Source of the DNA: a bacterium
GTDB lineage: Bacteria > UBP6 > JAFGXH01
DNA length: 46,085 nt
Reading direction: 5' to 3'
Assembly (NCBI GenBank): GCA_027064085.1
Contig: JAMOQH010000080.1
Coordinates: 1 to 46,085 of the forward strand
The notes beneath the pieces were generated by a model. It saw only the letters and a program-made list of their open reading frames with translations. It ran no database searches and was not told the origin of the DNA. Position numbers and translations under genes: made by a program. Positions 16,424-25,593 of this stretch are shown piece by piece; position 1 is the first letter of the stretch, and every line of letters starts with the position of its first letter.

Positions 16424-19400
16424 ATGTTTAAATTCAGTAAGAACTTCTTTTATATGATAGGGATTGTAATTCTATTTTCAAAAGTGTTTGCTTGTACAGG
16501 CTCTGACGGGGGAGGTTGTGTTCCTCTAGAATTAATACCAGAAGGTTACAGAGCTCAACAATATCAAGATGATAATCCTGTTTTAACTAATGTAACTCAA
16601 GTCAGAATTACTCAAAATGGCCTTGATTATGCTAAAGACCATATTGGAGACATAATAAAAACTATTATGCCTACTATGGTTATGCCTAATGATGAAAATG
16701 GGAACACTAGAATCAGATTTTGTGTTCCATCTCAATATGGTAAACAAGGCTTAGATTATGGCGTTGCTAGTCGTTGTAGCCAAGCTGATTGTGATTTATG
16801 TTATGATAATAGTGATCATGGAGCAAGTTGCGAAAATCAATTTACTTGCGACGGAGTTTATGGTCAAGAACTAGTTATTACATTTTTAAAAGATAGCTTA
16901 GTATTAGAACCTAATGATGATGGAACAAATGCTGATGAAATTTTTGGTCATGCTGATTTACAAATATCACCTATTGAATTTTGGGTAGATACCTGGGAAG
17001 CTTGGGGTAATCAACATACTGTTTGTCATATAGGAACAAATGTAAATGATGAAAACAGAAAAATGCCTATAGACTTACATATAGATTTTACCATTAACAC
17101 ATTAAATCCTGCTGAAACATCATTTAAAATAATATTTCCTGAAAATCAAATTACAGAAGATAGTATTGCACATGAATGTGACGGTACATTTACTGAGCTT
17201 GGAGTTGGTTTAATTAAAGGTATGATAGTTGATCAAATAAATCCAGTAATTGACAACATGGTTTCATCACTTTCTGATACTATGTTATGTGCAAGAACTG
17301 TTCCTATTGATGAAGATGATTTTTCACAAGGTTTTCAATGCCCTATGAATGCTCCAGCAAGTGCAACAGCAGGAAATGGCTGTTTAGCAACCGAAGAATG
17401 TGATGATGGATATTATTGTGAAGGAGGTTATTGTAAAATTGATAATCAATGTAACTTATACGACCCTGAAAATCCAGATACAGAAACATACAAATGTGAA
17501 AAGGGCTTCTGTGATAAAAATTCTGGTAACTGTGTTGTATCACCTTACTGTATGGAAACAGAAAACCAGTGTTGGAAACAAAAACTTGGTGTTGATGGTA
17601 GAATAGACATTATGGCCATGTTGAGTAGTTTCATAGAAACAACAAGCCATTCATGGATGAATTTTTACTTAAATTTAGGACACTATGCCAAATCACAGTC
17701 AAATGGTATGACAATTGGAGTTTTAGCAGGAACAAGTAGTGATTTCAATCCATGTGTTACACCTAGCAATAAAGAATTTAATAAAATAATACCTGAAATA
17801 ACTATGTTTAATAGTAATGAATTAAATGGACAACCATATCATATAGGTTTAGGAATTTCTCAGTACTTTTTTAATCAATTTTTAGATAGTGCTTATAATG
17901 GAGGAGCATTATGTCTTGATATAGATTCAAAAGTATCTAGCATGATTACAACCGATTTATTTGGTTTATTAATTCCATCTATTAACAACCTAACATCTAA
18001 AGTAAATTCAGCTCTTATGATAGCAATCCGACCTAAAAAAGCTCCTTTTATAAAGATTGGCCCAGGTAATACTAATGCAAATGGAGATATAATTATAGAT
18101 CAAGCATTACTAAATGTTAAAATTAACGATTTAGATTTAGATTTCTATGCATTTTTAAACGATAGATATGTTAGAATATTCACAACAACAGTGGATTTAA
18201 ACTTAGGAATAAATTTAGATTTAGATGCAGAAGGTAAATTAATTCCTGTTTTAGCTCCTATTAAATTTTCAACAGAAGATGAGGCGGGTGCTTTAAGCAA
18301 TTTAAGGGTTTCTAACTCAGAAATACTTAGGGAAACAGATACTGATATTGCAGAATTACTTCCTGGAGTAGTAGAAATGGCTATGGGAATGATTCCATTA
18401 AATTTTGATCCAATTGCCCTACCTTCTTTTATGGGTTTTGGAATTGATATTAAAGATATTACTCAAATCACAGAAGGAAATGATGACGAAACGAAAAATT
18501 TCATAGGGATTTTTGCTGATATTCTTATTGGTGTTGAAGAACCTCAAAATATTACATTAAATAATATAATTTTAGAACAAAAGACTATACCAAGGATTAA
18601 AAACTTAAGAAAAGGAAAAAAAGTTTCTTATACTTTTAAAATCAATTCTGATTTAGGCTCAAATATAGAATACCAATACAGAATAAATAAAGGCTTTTGG
18701 ACAACATTTAAAAAAGGAAATATAGTTAAAATAGATAATCCTATTTTAAAATTACAAGGAAAATACAATATTGATATAAGAGCAAGAAAAATTGGAGAAA
18801 CAAAAACTTTATCCAAAATAATAACTAAAACAGTAATAGTAGATGCAATTTCTCCTAAAATTTCTATAAAACAAGCTAAAAACACTATAAAAATTAATGC
18901 AAAAGATAATATTACCAATAATGTTAAATATTTTGTAAGCACAGATAATTCACCTTATACAGAATATAATAAAGCTCCTAATATTAAAATACCTGCAAAC
19001 AAACAAAGCATGTTAGTTAAAGTAAAAACCATTGATGAATCAGGTAATGAGAGTATTATGAGCAGAAGATTTAATTTTGACAATAGGATAGTCTTAAATA
19101 CAAATAATTTACAAAATAAAAAAGAAGAAGTAGGTTGTTCTTATGGAAACAACAGTAACAACTCTGTTTTTATTCTTTTTATAATTGCATTAATTGCACT
19201 ACTTGGAAGGAAGAAGAATTTACTTCTTTTATTAGTAGCATCATTTACAATATTTTTTTACGGATGCAGTGATAATGGCCAAAATGGCAACTCATGTAAA
19301 ACAGACAAAGACTGTGAAAATGGCAAAATCTGTGTTGAAGAAATTTGTGTAACAGGTAACCGATGTGAAGAAGGTAGCACTGATTACAAATGTAGTGAAT

Positions 19401-21754
19401 GCTATCTTCCAGGCCGTTGTACAGAGCCAACTGGAGATAATCCATGCCATGAAGGATGTGAGTGCAATGTAACATTTGGACAATGTTTTAAAATAGAAGG
19501 ATATTGTACACAAAATGATGATTGTCAAAATGATGATTATGAATGTAAAGATAATTTATGTGTTCCTAAAAGATGTGAAAACGATAATGATTGTGCAGGA
19601 AAAGTAGAATGCAATGGAGATCACAGCCATCCTATTTGTAATCAAGCAGGAGCATGTAGTTGTTTTCAACCATGTGATGGTGGTTGTCCCAATGGAAAAT
19701 TTTGTTGCTTAGATGAATCAAATACAGGTGATTATAATCAATGTCTTGAAAATCCAGAAGTTTGTGATTTAACTTGTGATCCTGGTTATGAAATTAAAGT
19801 TACAGACGAAGGAAGCATAGATGAAATGAGCTGTAAAAGAGTTGGAGTTCAATGCGAATGCGTAGAAAAACCTCATTTAAAACTTGGTACTATTGGTTTA
19901 TACTCTAAATCTGCAGTTTGGAACGATGGAGAAAGTAATAGAGTTATTGTTGTTGCTTATAATAGTTTATATAAAGACTTAGTTTTAGGTTTATATGATA
20001 AAAATAAAGAAACTCTTGACAATGAACATATAACTTGGACTTTTATAGATGGTATTTTAAATGATGGCGAAAATAGTGCAGAGATAACTAATGGCCCAAC
20101 TGGCCCAAGAGGCGGTATCTCTCAATTAGGTATTGATGTTGGAGAATATACCTCTGTTGCAGTAGGAACAGATAATAAAATACATATTTCTTATTACGAC
20201 AAAGAACATAAATCTCTTAGATATATAACAGTTACCAAACATGATAATAATGGTGATGAAACAGACAAACAAGTTTGGGATATTTCAGCCCCAGTTATAG
20301 TTGACCAAGGAAGTGAAACTAGAGACACTGGTTATTATACTAGTATTACTCTTGATAACAACAATAATCCAACTATTACTTATATGACAAAAGATTATAA
20401 AGATGGAAATAACTATAAATCAAGTTTAAATATTGCAATATTAAAACCAGATAACACATGGATTACTGATATTTTAGATTCAGATATTAAAGATTTACCT
20501 TGTAATAATTCTTGTGCTAACAATCAAAAATGCTTATTTGATGAAGATGCTGTTTTAGCCTGTGAAACTGATTTAGTTACAGATACATTTAATTCTACGA
20601 CTAACAACTTAACAGTACCAGACAACAATCCTAGTGGTGTAACTTCTGCAATTACAATTCCTTCTAACACTCAGGTAAAAGAATTTAGAATTTCATATAA
20701 AATTTCTCATCAAGCAGCAGGTCACATTAAAATAGTATTAATTTCACCTGAAAGAAGAGAATATCCACTTGTTAACGCAGTTACAGACCCAAATACAGTT
20801 GATAGCAACACTCCTGATGGCATTAATGTTATAAACAAAAAATTAAACCAAATAAAAGATATAGATGCTGGTGGAACTTGGGTATTAAAAGTAGTTGATA
20901 CTCATTATAACATTCAAGGAACACTAGAAAATTGGTCTATTTCAATTAAATCACTTGCAGACAAATCCCCTTATTGTGGTGCAACTTGTCAAAATACACA
21001 AGAAACATGCGCTCCGGCTTGTTCTTCAATGGGAAGCGAATTATGTGCCTCTGATGGTATTTGTAAAAAAGAAGCAAAAGAAGTTACAGCTAAATACTAT
21101 ATTAATGGAGTTGGTTTATTTAATAGGTCTGTAAAATTTGGAAATAATCTTGGCATTACATATTACGATTCTATAAATGGCAACTTAAAATATATCCATT
21201 ATAAACCCTCAACTATGCATATAATTGAAAATAAAATTATCGATTCGGGTAAAGTTGGAAGAAATGCTAGTTTTACTGTTATAAATAATATAGCTCATAT
21301 TACTTATAGAGACAAAGCTGGTAATTTGAGGTACTTACAATATGCTCCAACACAAGCAGTAAATCAATCTTTGTTAGTTGATGATGGTTTAAGAGTTACC
21401 GATGGAAAATATTCAATTCATAAAATTGGTTCAGATTCTGTTGTTGTGGAAAATGGTATTAATGAATATGATATTTACTATTACGATGCAACATCAAGAA
21501 ATGTTTTATTTAAACATTATAAAACTTCAACTAACGAATTAGATGAAAATCCAACTATTTTTGAAGACTTAAAAGAAAAAGATGATAGTAATTATGAAGG
21601 TAGTTTTGGTTTTTATTTAAATCATTTAAAACTAGATAGTCAAGATATCTTTTCAACTTTCTACTACAGAACACAGGTTGGTCAAAAAACAGATGCAGAG
21701 TATAACTCTCTAGAAAAACCTGATTCTATGGGTAAAGTTAGAATTATTAAATAG
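16424..21754 (+). CDS. Giant Cys-rich surface protein: apparent fusion of a MYXO-CTERM-type protein and a lipoprotein
   Basis: 1776 residues in one open frame. The N-terminus is an export signal ending VFAC (C24), possibly a lipoprotein. Residues about 45-300 are an amphipathic region, 305-375 a Cys-rich repeat tract, and about 800-895 Ig/Fn3-like strands. Then comes C905, a hydrophobic helix (about 914-926), RKK, a second hydrophobic helix (about 932-946) and a lipobox-like YGC (C948). After it lie more Cys-rich knots of the 'CxxDxDCxxGxxC' type, beta-propeller-like 'YYD' repeats, and a proprotein-convertase P-domain (about 1385-1512). The middle reads like the tail of one exported protein joined to the signal peptide of the next, with no stop and no internal ATG. 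GGGGG precedes the start. Function unknown; an adhesin or surface sensor is plausible. Confidence 0.8.
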   Translation: MFKFSKNFFYMIGIVILFSKVFACTGSDGGGCVPLELIPEGYRAQQYQDDNPVLTNVTQVRITQNGLDYAKDHIGDIIKTIMPTMVMPNDENGNTRIRFCVPSQYGKQGLDYGVASRCSQADCDLCYDNSDHGASCENQFTCDGVYGQELVITFLKDSLVLEPNDDGTNADEIFGHADLQISPIEFWVDTWEAWGNQHTVCHIGTNVNDENRKMPIDLHIDFTINTLNPAETSFKIIFPENQITEDSIAHECDGTFTELGVGLIKGMIVDQINPVIDNMVSSLSDTMLCARTVPIDEDDFSQGFQCPMNAPASATAGNGCLATEECDDGYYCEGGYCKIDNQCNLYDPENPDTETYKCEKGFCDKNSGNCVVSPYCMETENQCWKQKLGVDGRIDIMAMLSSFIETTSHSWMNFYLNLGHYAKSQSNGMTIGVLAGTSSDFNPCVTPSNKEFNKIIPEITMFNSNELNGQPYHIGLGISQYFFNQFLDSAYNGGALCLDIDSKVSSMITTDLFGLLIPSINNLTSKVNSALMIAIRPKKAPFIKIGPGNTNANGDIIIDQALLNVKINDLDLDFYAFLNDRYVRIFTTTVDLNLGINLDLDAEGKLIPVLAPIKFSTEDEAGALSNLRVSNSEILRETDTDIAELLPGVVEMAMGMIPLNFDPIALPSFMGFGIDIKDITQITEGNDDETKNFIGIFADILIGVEEPQNITLNNIILEQKTIPRIKNLRKGKKVSYTFKINSDLGSNIEYQYRINKGFWTTFKKGNIVKIDNPILKLQGKYNIDIRARKIGETKTLSKIITKTVIVDAISPKISIKQAKNTIKINAKDNITNNVKYFVSTDNSPYTEYNKAPNIKIPANKQSMLVKVKTIDESGNESIMSRRFNFDNRIVLNTNNLQNKKEEVGCSYGNNSNNSVFILFIIALIALLGRKKNLLLLLVASFTIFFYGCSDNGQNGNSCKTDKDCENGKICVEEICVTGNRCEEGSTDYKCSECYLPGRCTEPTGDNPCHEGCECNVTFGQCFKIEGYCTQNDDCQNDDYECKDNLCVPKRCENDNDCAGKVECNGDHSHPICNQAGACSCFQPCDGGCPNGKFCCLDESNTGDYNQCLENPEVCDLTCDPGYEIKVTDEGSIDEMSCKRVGVQCECVEKPHLKLGTIGLYSKSAVWNDGESNRVIVVAYNSLYKDLVLGLYDKNKETLDNEHITWTFIDGILNDGENSAEITNGPTGPRGGISQLGIDVGEYTSVAVGTDNKIHISYYDKEHKSLRYITVTKHDNNGDETDKQVWDISAPVIVDQGSETRDTGYYTSITLDNNNNPTITYMTKDYKDGNNYKSSLNIAILKPDNTWITDILDSDIKDLPCNNSCANNQKCLFDEDAVLACETDLVTDTFNSTTNNLTVPDNNPSGVTSAITIPSNTQVKEFRISYKISHQAAGHIKIVLISPERREYPLVNAVTDPNTVDSNTPDGINVINKKLNQIKDIDAGGTWVLKVVDTHYNIQGTLENWSISIKSLADKSPYCGATCQNTQETCAPACSSMGSELCASDGICKKEAKEVTAKYYINGVGLFNRSVKFGNNLGITYYDSINGNLKYIHYKPSTMHIIENKIIDSGKVGRNASFTVINNIAHITYRDKAGNLRYLQYAPTQAVNQSLLVDDGLRVTDGKYSIHKIGSDSVVVENGINEYDIYYYDATSRNVLFKHYKTSTNELDENPTIFEDLKEKDDSNYEGSFGFYLNHLKLDSQDIFSTFYYRTQVGQKTDAEYNSLEKPDSMGKVRIIK

Positions 21755-21820
21755 TATTACACTCCAAATTTAATCTATGAAAAAAAATAATTTTATAAAT
21801 TTAATATATTAAGGAAAATA

Positions 21821-23218
21821 ATGTCATTAAACAATAAAGAACTCGCTCTATTTACTAAAGAATTCAAAGAATTATTACCAATAAAAATAGAAAAGCTATA
21901 TATTCCTGAAGAAAATATATTACTACTTACCATTTATAAAAAAGAACTAAAAAAACATTTATTAATTGAAGTAGGAAACAATTACTCAGGACTTTATTTT
22001 ATAAAAGAGAGGCCAAAACAAAATTTAATAGCTAATATTCAAAGCAAATTTAGAAATCTTTTATTAAATGGATTAATTACAGATATAGAACAAATAAATA
22101 ACGATAGAATTTTAAAATTAACTATTAAAAAATCAGAAAACCAAATCAATTTAATTTTAGAGTTAACAGGAAGGCATGGAAATATTTTTATAACACAAGA
22201 AAATATAATAGAAGCTCTCTTATTATTAAATAAAAAAGATAAAAAAAGGGATTTATCTCTATATTCTAAATATCAATACCCCCAAATCCCTAGTGGGCAA
22301 CATTCTATATCTGCCAATAATTTAAAAGGAACATTTCTAGATTATCTAGAAAATGAATATGCTCAAAAAATTAAAGAATTAAAAAGCTCCGAAATTGAGA
22401 ATCAAATAAAAAGCCAAATAAATAGAAAAATTAAAAAATTAAAAAACAAAAAGAAAAATTTACTCAAAGATTTAGATAAATTAAACTCTTATAAAAATTA
22501 CAAAAATATTGGAGAATTATTAAAAGCAAATTTATATCAAATTAAAAGAGGAATGAAAGCTATAGAAGTTACAGATTATTATAATGAAAATATGCCTACT
22601 ATAGAAATAAAATTAGAAAGCTCTAAAACTCCTATTGAAAATATGGAATTTTATTTTAAAAAACATGAAAAATACAAAAGAGGAGTTAGTTTTATTAAAA
22701 AAGAATTAAAAAAGATTGAAAACTCACTATTAGAGCTTGAGTACGAACAAGGCGATACCTTGTCCAATGCCTCGCTTTATCCATACAACGAAGCCAGGAA
22801 AGCCCAAAAAATTAAAAAAACTAAAGAAACACACATTCCATATAAAACTTATTTGAGCTCTAGTGGATTTAAAATTTTAGTTGGTAAAAAGAGTATAGAT
22901 AATGATTATTTAACCTTTAAAGTAGCATCAGGAAATGATATATGGTTACATGTTTTATCTTATTCTGGCTCTCATGTAATAATAAAAAAGAATAATAAAA
23001 AAGATACTATTGATATTAATACAATTTATGAAGCAGCACATCTTGCAATACTAAACTCAAAAGCACCAAGCAACGATAGCGTAGAAGTTTGCTATACTTT
23101 TAGAAAATTCGTCAAAAAACCACCTAAGTCCAAACCCGGAGCTGTTATTTACACCCAAGAAAAAAGACTTTATTTACAACTAAACAAAAAAGTGGTAGAT
23201 AATCTAAAGTTTATTTAG
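21821..23218 (+). CDS. rqcH: Ribosome quality control protein RqcH (NFACT family)
   Basis: 465 residues. The NFACT-N domain includes the D95-R96 pair that in RqcH is needed for alanine tailing, and 'GRHGNIFIT'. A long coiled coil spans about 190-305. The NFACT-R domain (about 345-460) has 'DIWLHVLSYSGSHVII'. RqcH binds obstructed 60S-like (50S) subunits and adds C-terminal Ala tails that mark the stalled chain for decay. AAGGA precedes the ATG. Between the coil and NFACT-R, residues 309-326 are encoded by a GC-rich hairpin segment with codons unlike the rest of the gene. The membrane peptidase gene starts 6 bases later. Confidence 0.9.
   Translation: MSLNNKELALFTKEFKELLPIKIEKLYIPEENILLLTIYKKELKKHLLIEVGNNYSGLYFIKERPKQNLIANIQSKFRNLLLNGLITDIEQINNDRILKLTIKKSENQINLILELTGRHGNIFITQENIIEALLLLNKKDKKRDLSLYSKYQYPQIPSGQHSISANNLKGTFLDYLENEYAQKIKELKSSEIENQIKSQINRKIKKLKNKKKNLLKDLDKLNSYKNYKNIGELLKANLYQIKRGMKAIEVTDYYNENMPTIEIKLESSKTPIENMEFYFKKHEKYKRGVSFIKKELKKIENSLLELEYEQGDTLSNASLYPYNEARKAQKIKKTKETHIPYKTYLSSSGFKILVGKKSIDNDYLTFKVASGNDIWLHVLSYSGSHVIIKKNNKKDTIDINTIYEAAHLAILNSKAPSNDSVEVCYTFRKFVKKPPKSKPGAVIYTQEKRLYLQLNKKVVDNLKFI
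22747..22798. repeat. Pair of GC-rich hairpins inside rqcH
   Basis: First hairpin: ACAAGG (22747-22752) and CCTTGT (22758-22763), loop of 5. Second: CCTCGCTT (22770-22777) and AAGCCAGG (22791-22798), 7 of 8 pairs, loop of 13. The second contains TTATCCATAC, which also occurs, in the same reading frame (Tyr-Pro-Tyr), in the 42-bp repeats at 23609-23692. Confidence 0.6.
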
Positions 23219-23224
23219 GTTATT

Positions 23225-25519
23225 ATGCTAAAGAAAATAAAAAATTATTTAAAAAACAATAAATCCTATTCAATTTCGCTACTTATAGTGATGATTATTT
23301 CATTTTTAATTACAAAACTTCCATTAATTAATGGATTTACTTATGAATTTGCATTTATCATTAATATTATTTTACTCCTACTATATCCTATCGCTTATAA
23401 ATATATTTATAAATTGAACATATACAAATCATATATCTACTTATTAATCCCTATAATAATTCAATTAATCACAATAAAAAACTTATGCGACCCATTTAAA
23501 GGCTTTTTTTTCTATTTATTAATTCCCACAACTACCCTATTCTTAATATATAACCTTCTTTCATTCTTATCAAATCCGTACGGACGAGGCGTTGACTCGT
23601 CCTCTGTATTATCACAGGATAAGGCAAAGCCGCCTTATCCATACCTATTATTATCACAGGATAAGGCAAAGCCGCCTTATCCATACCTATTAACCAAATA
23701 TTATTTAATAATATTTTTATCCTTAATTGGAGAACTTTATTTATTATACTCACAACCACAGATATTTTTTTACAATAGCTTTTGGGGCTATTTTCAAGGA
23801 AGCCTATATGATATTGAATTTTCAATATCCATGCCTTTAATTTGTTTATCTATTTTTAAGATTATTAATGGACTAATATTATATTTAATTAACTATATTC
23901 GCTCTTCGCAGAAGAAAATAATAAAAAAAGAAAAGATAATTTTAGCTTTTCTAATAATTTCATCTATAACTATTTACTTTAATCAAACTAATCTAGGGCT
24001 TATTTCTACACATAAATCCATACAAAAAACACTAGGAGGCTTTTATAAAACCCAAAATTTTAACATTTATTACGATAACAACTATCAAATAAGAAAAAAC
24101 ATAAAATTAATAGCTCAAGAACACGAAATGAGACTTGCTCAACTAAAAAAAATGTATAATATCAAGTGGAATGCTAAAATAGATTCCTATATTTTTAAAT
24201 CAAGTAAACAGAAAAAACAACTTATGGGAGCAGGAAACACTCTTTTAGCTAAACCTTGGCTTAAAGAAATATATATAAACTATAGCTCTGAATTTCCTCA
24301 TTCTCATTTAAAACACGAACTAAGTCATGTAATAGCCTCAAAATTTAGCAATAGATTTTTAGGTATCCCTATGAAATTTGGAATTATCCCACAAATGGGA
24401 ATAGTAGAAGGATTTGCAGTAAGCAGCGAAGACGAAAAGGGTGAACTCACTTTATTTGAACAAATGGCAATATTAAAAAAAATAAATAAATTTCCACCAC
24501 TAGAAAAGATGGTTAGTTTTGATGATTTTTGGAGCTATAACAGTTATTTTGCATATCAAACAGTAGGAGGATTTTTAAAATTTTTAAAAATTAAATATGG
24601 TGTAGAAAAATTAAAAATACTATACCAAAAAGAATCATTTAAATCAGCTTATAACAAAACTATTTTGCAATTAAAATCCGAATATTTGAAATTTTTAGGA
24701 AATATAAAAATTAATGATAAATATACTCCAAGAATAAAGTCTAATTTCAGTCAAAAATCAGTATTCAAAAGAGTTTGCCCTCATGATATTATCGAAATAA
24801 AAGAAAACGCAAATTACTTAATAAAAAATAAAAATTTTAACACAGGAATAAAATATGGAGAAAAGTTATTAAAACTAGAACCTTTTAATGTAAATCACAA
24901 ACTATTTTTAGCTAAATTATCTACAAAGTATAAAAAATACCAAAAAGCACTTTTATATCTTAAGGAAATTAATATAAAACAAGCAACAATAACAGATAAA
25001 ATGACCATTGAGTTATATCAAGCTAATATTTTATGGTATCTAAATAAAGCTAAAAAAGCTCTTAAGATTTATCAAGATTTAATAAAAAAAAATATCTCAA
25101 CATCTTTATTTAGAGAAATATATATAAAAATAAATGCCCTCAAAAATAAAAATATAGAAATAATGATTAAAAATTATTTATTAGAAAAAAAATCTATAGG
25201 TTCATATACTTATTATTTTCATAATTTGGAATTAAGTCCAAATTCTTATAATATTGTGAATTATTTATACGGTAGATACTATTATAATTATAAAAATTAT
25301 AAACAAGCTCTTTTCTTTTTGAATAGAATTACTACCACTCTACCTATTCCATTTATTATTGAAATATTAAAAATAAAAATAAAATCATACTTTTTTTTAA
25401 AACAGTATAAAAATAGTATTGATTTATCAAAAAAATTAATACTATTTTCACAAACACAAGGGAGTAAAGAGTTTGCTAAAAACTGGATAAAATATAATCA
25501 ATATTTCAATAAAAAATAA
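23225..25519 (+). CDS. Membrane HExxH metallopeptidase with TPR tail
   Basis: 764 residues. The N-terminal third has about seven membrane helices. A gluzincin-type metalloprotease domain follows, with H364-E-L-S-H368 and the third zinc ligand likely Glu395 in VEGFAV, as in peptidase MA-type families. The C-terminal third is TPR-like helices (about 530-760). It probably cleaves protein on the outer side of the membrane; the substrate is unknown. It begins 6 bases after rqcH and is probably co-transcribed. Residues about 118-156, in a loop between membrane helices, are encoded by GC-rich palindromic DNA that includes two identical tandem 14-residue repeats. Confidence 0.75.
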   Translation: MLKKIKNYLKNNKSYSISLLIVMIISFLITKLPLINGFTYEFAFIINIILLLLYPIAYKYIYKLNIYKSYIYLLIPIIIQLITIKNLCDPFKGFFFYLLIPTTTLFLIYNLLSFLSNPYGRGVDSSSVLSQDKAKPPYPYLLLSQDKAKPPYPYLLTKYYLIIFLSLIGELYLLYSQPQIFFYNSFWGYFQGSLYDIEFSISMPLICLSIFKIINGLILYLINYIRSSQKKIIKKEKIILAFLIISSITIYFNQTNLGLISTHKSIQKTLGGFYKTQNFNIYYDNNYQIRKNIKLIAQEHEMRLAQLKKMYNIKWNAKIDSYIFKSSKQKKQLMGAGNTLLAKPWLKEIYINYSSEFPHSHLKHELSHVIASKFSNRFLGIPMKFGIIPQMGIVEGFAVSSEDEKGELTLFEQMAILKKINKFPPLEKMVSFDDFWSYNSYFAYQTVGGFLKFLKIKYGVEKLKILYQKESFKSAYNKTILQLKSEYLKFLGNIKINDKYTPRIKSNFSQKSVFKRVCPHDIIEIKENANYLIKNKNFNTGIKYGEKLLKLEPFNVNHKLFLAKLSTKYKKYQKALLYLKEINIKQATITDKMTIELYQANILWYLNKAKKALKIYQDLIKKNISTSLFREIYIKINALKNKNIEIMIKNYLLEKKSIGSYTYYFHNLELSPNSYNIVNYLYGRYYYNYKNYKQALFFLNRITTTLPIPFIIEILKIKIKSYFFLKQYKNSIDLSKKLILFSQTQGSKEFAKNWIKYNQYFNKK
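23576..23602. repeat. GC-rich palindromes preceding the 42-bp repeats
   Basis: CCGTACGG (23576-23583) is an 8-base palindrome. It overlaps a hairpin with arms GGACGAG (23582-23588) and CTCGTCC (23596-23602) and a 7-base loop. Translated in frame as part of the membrane peptidase. Confidence 0.7.
23609..23692. repeat. Two identical tandem 42-bp hairpin units in a coding gene
   Basis: Units 23609-23650 and 23651-23692 are identical, and each starts on a codon boundary (LSQDKAKPPYPYLL twice). Each holds a perfect hairpin: arms GGATAAGGC and GCCTTATCC (23617-23625/23632-23640 and 23659-23667/23674-23682) with loop AAAGCC. Base composition is far from that of the rest of the gene. Confidence 0.9.
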
Positions 25520-25538
25520 AAAATAAAAAAATAATTTA

Positions 25539-25561
25539 GTTTCTAAAGTATTGGCCGATAC
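25539..25561 (+). promoter_or_regulatory. Candidate sigma-28 (FliA) promoter element for fliD
   Basis: GCCGATAC (25554-25561) matches the sigma-28 -10 consensus GCCGATAA in seven of eight bases. The -35 at the required 15-base spacing reads TTTA (25535-25538), not TAAA, so the match is partial. Flagellar cap genes are classic sigma-28 targets. Confidence 0.45.
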
Positions 25562-25573
25562 TCTATTAGAGTA
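25559..25573. promoter_or_regulatory. Perfect inverted repeat (possible operator) before fliD
   Basis: TACTCTA (25559-25565), one base, then TAGAGTA (25567-25573). It lies between the sigma-28-like -10 and the GGAGG site, where a repressor or an RNA hairpin could act. Confidence 0.45.
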
Positions 25574-25593
25574 GTATTATGTGGAGGATAATT

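Noticed and set aside
23635-23645. TTATCCATA as possible DnaA boxes (also near 22777 and 23677)
   Set aside because: It departs from TTATNCACA at a key base and lies inside in-frame hairpin repeats, so it is a by-product of those elements.
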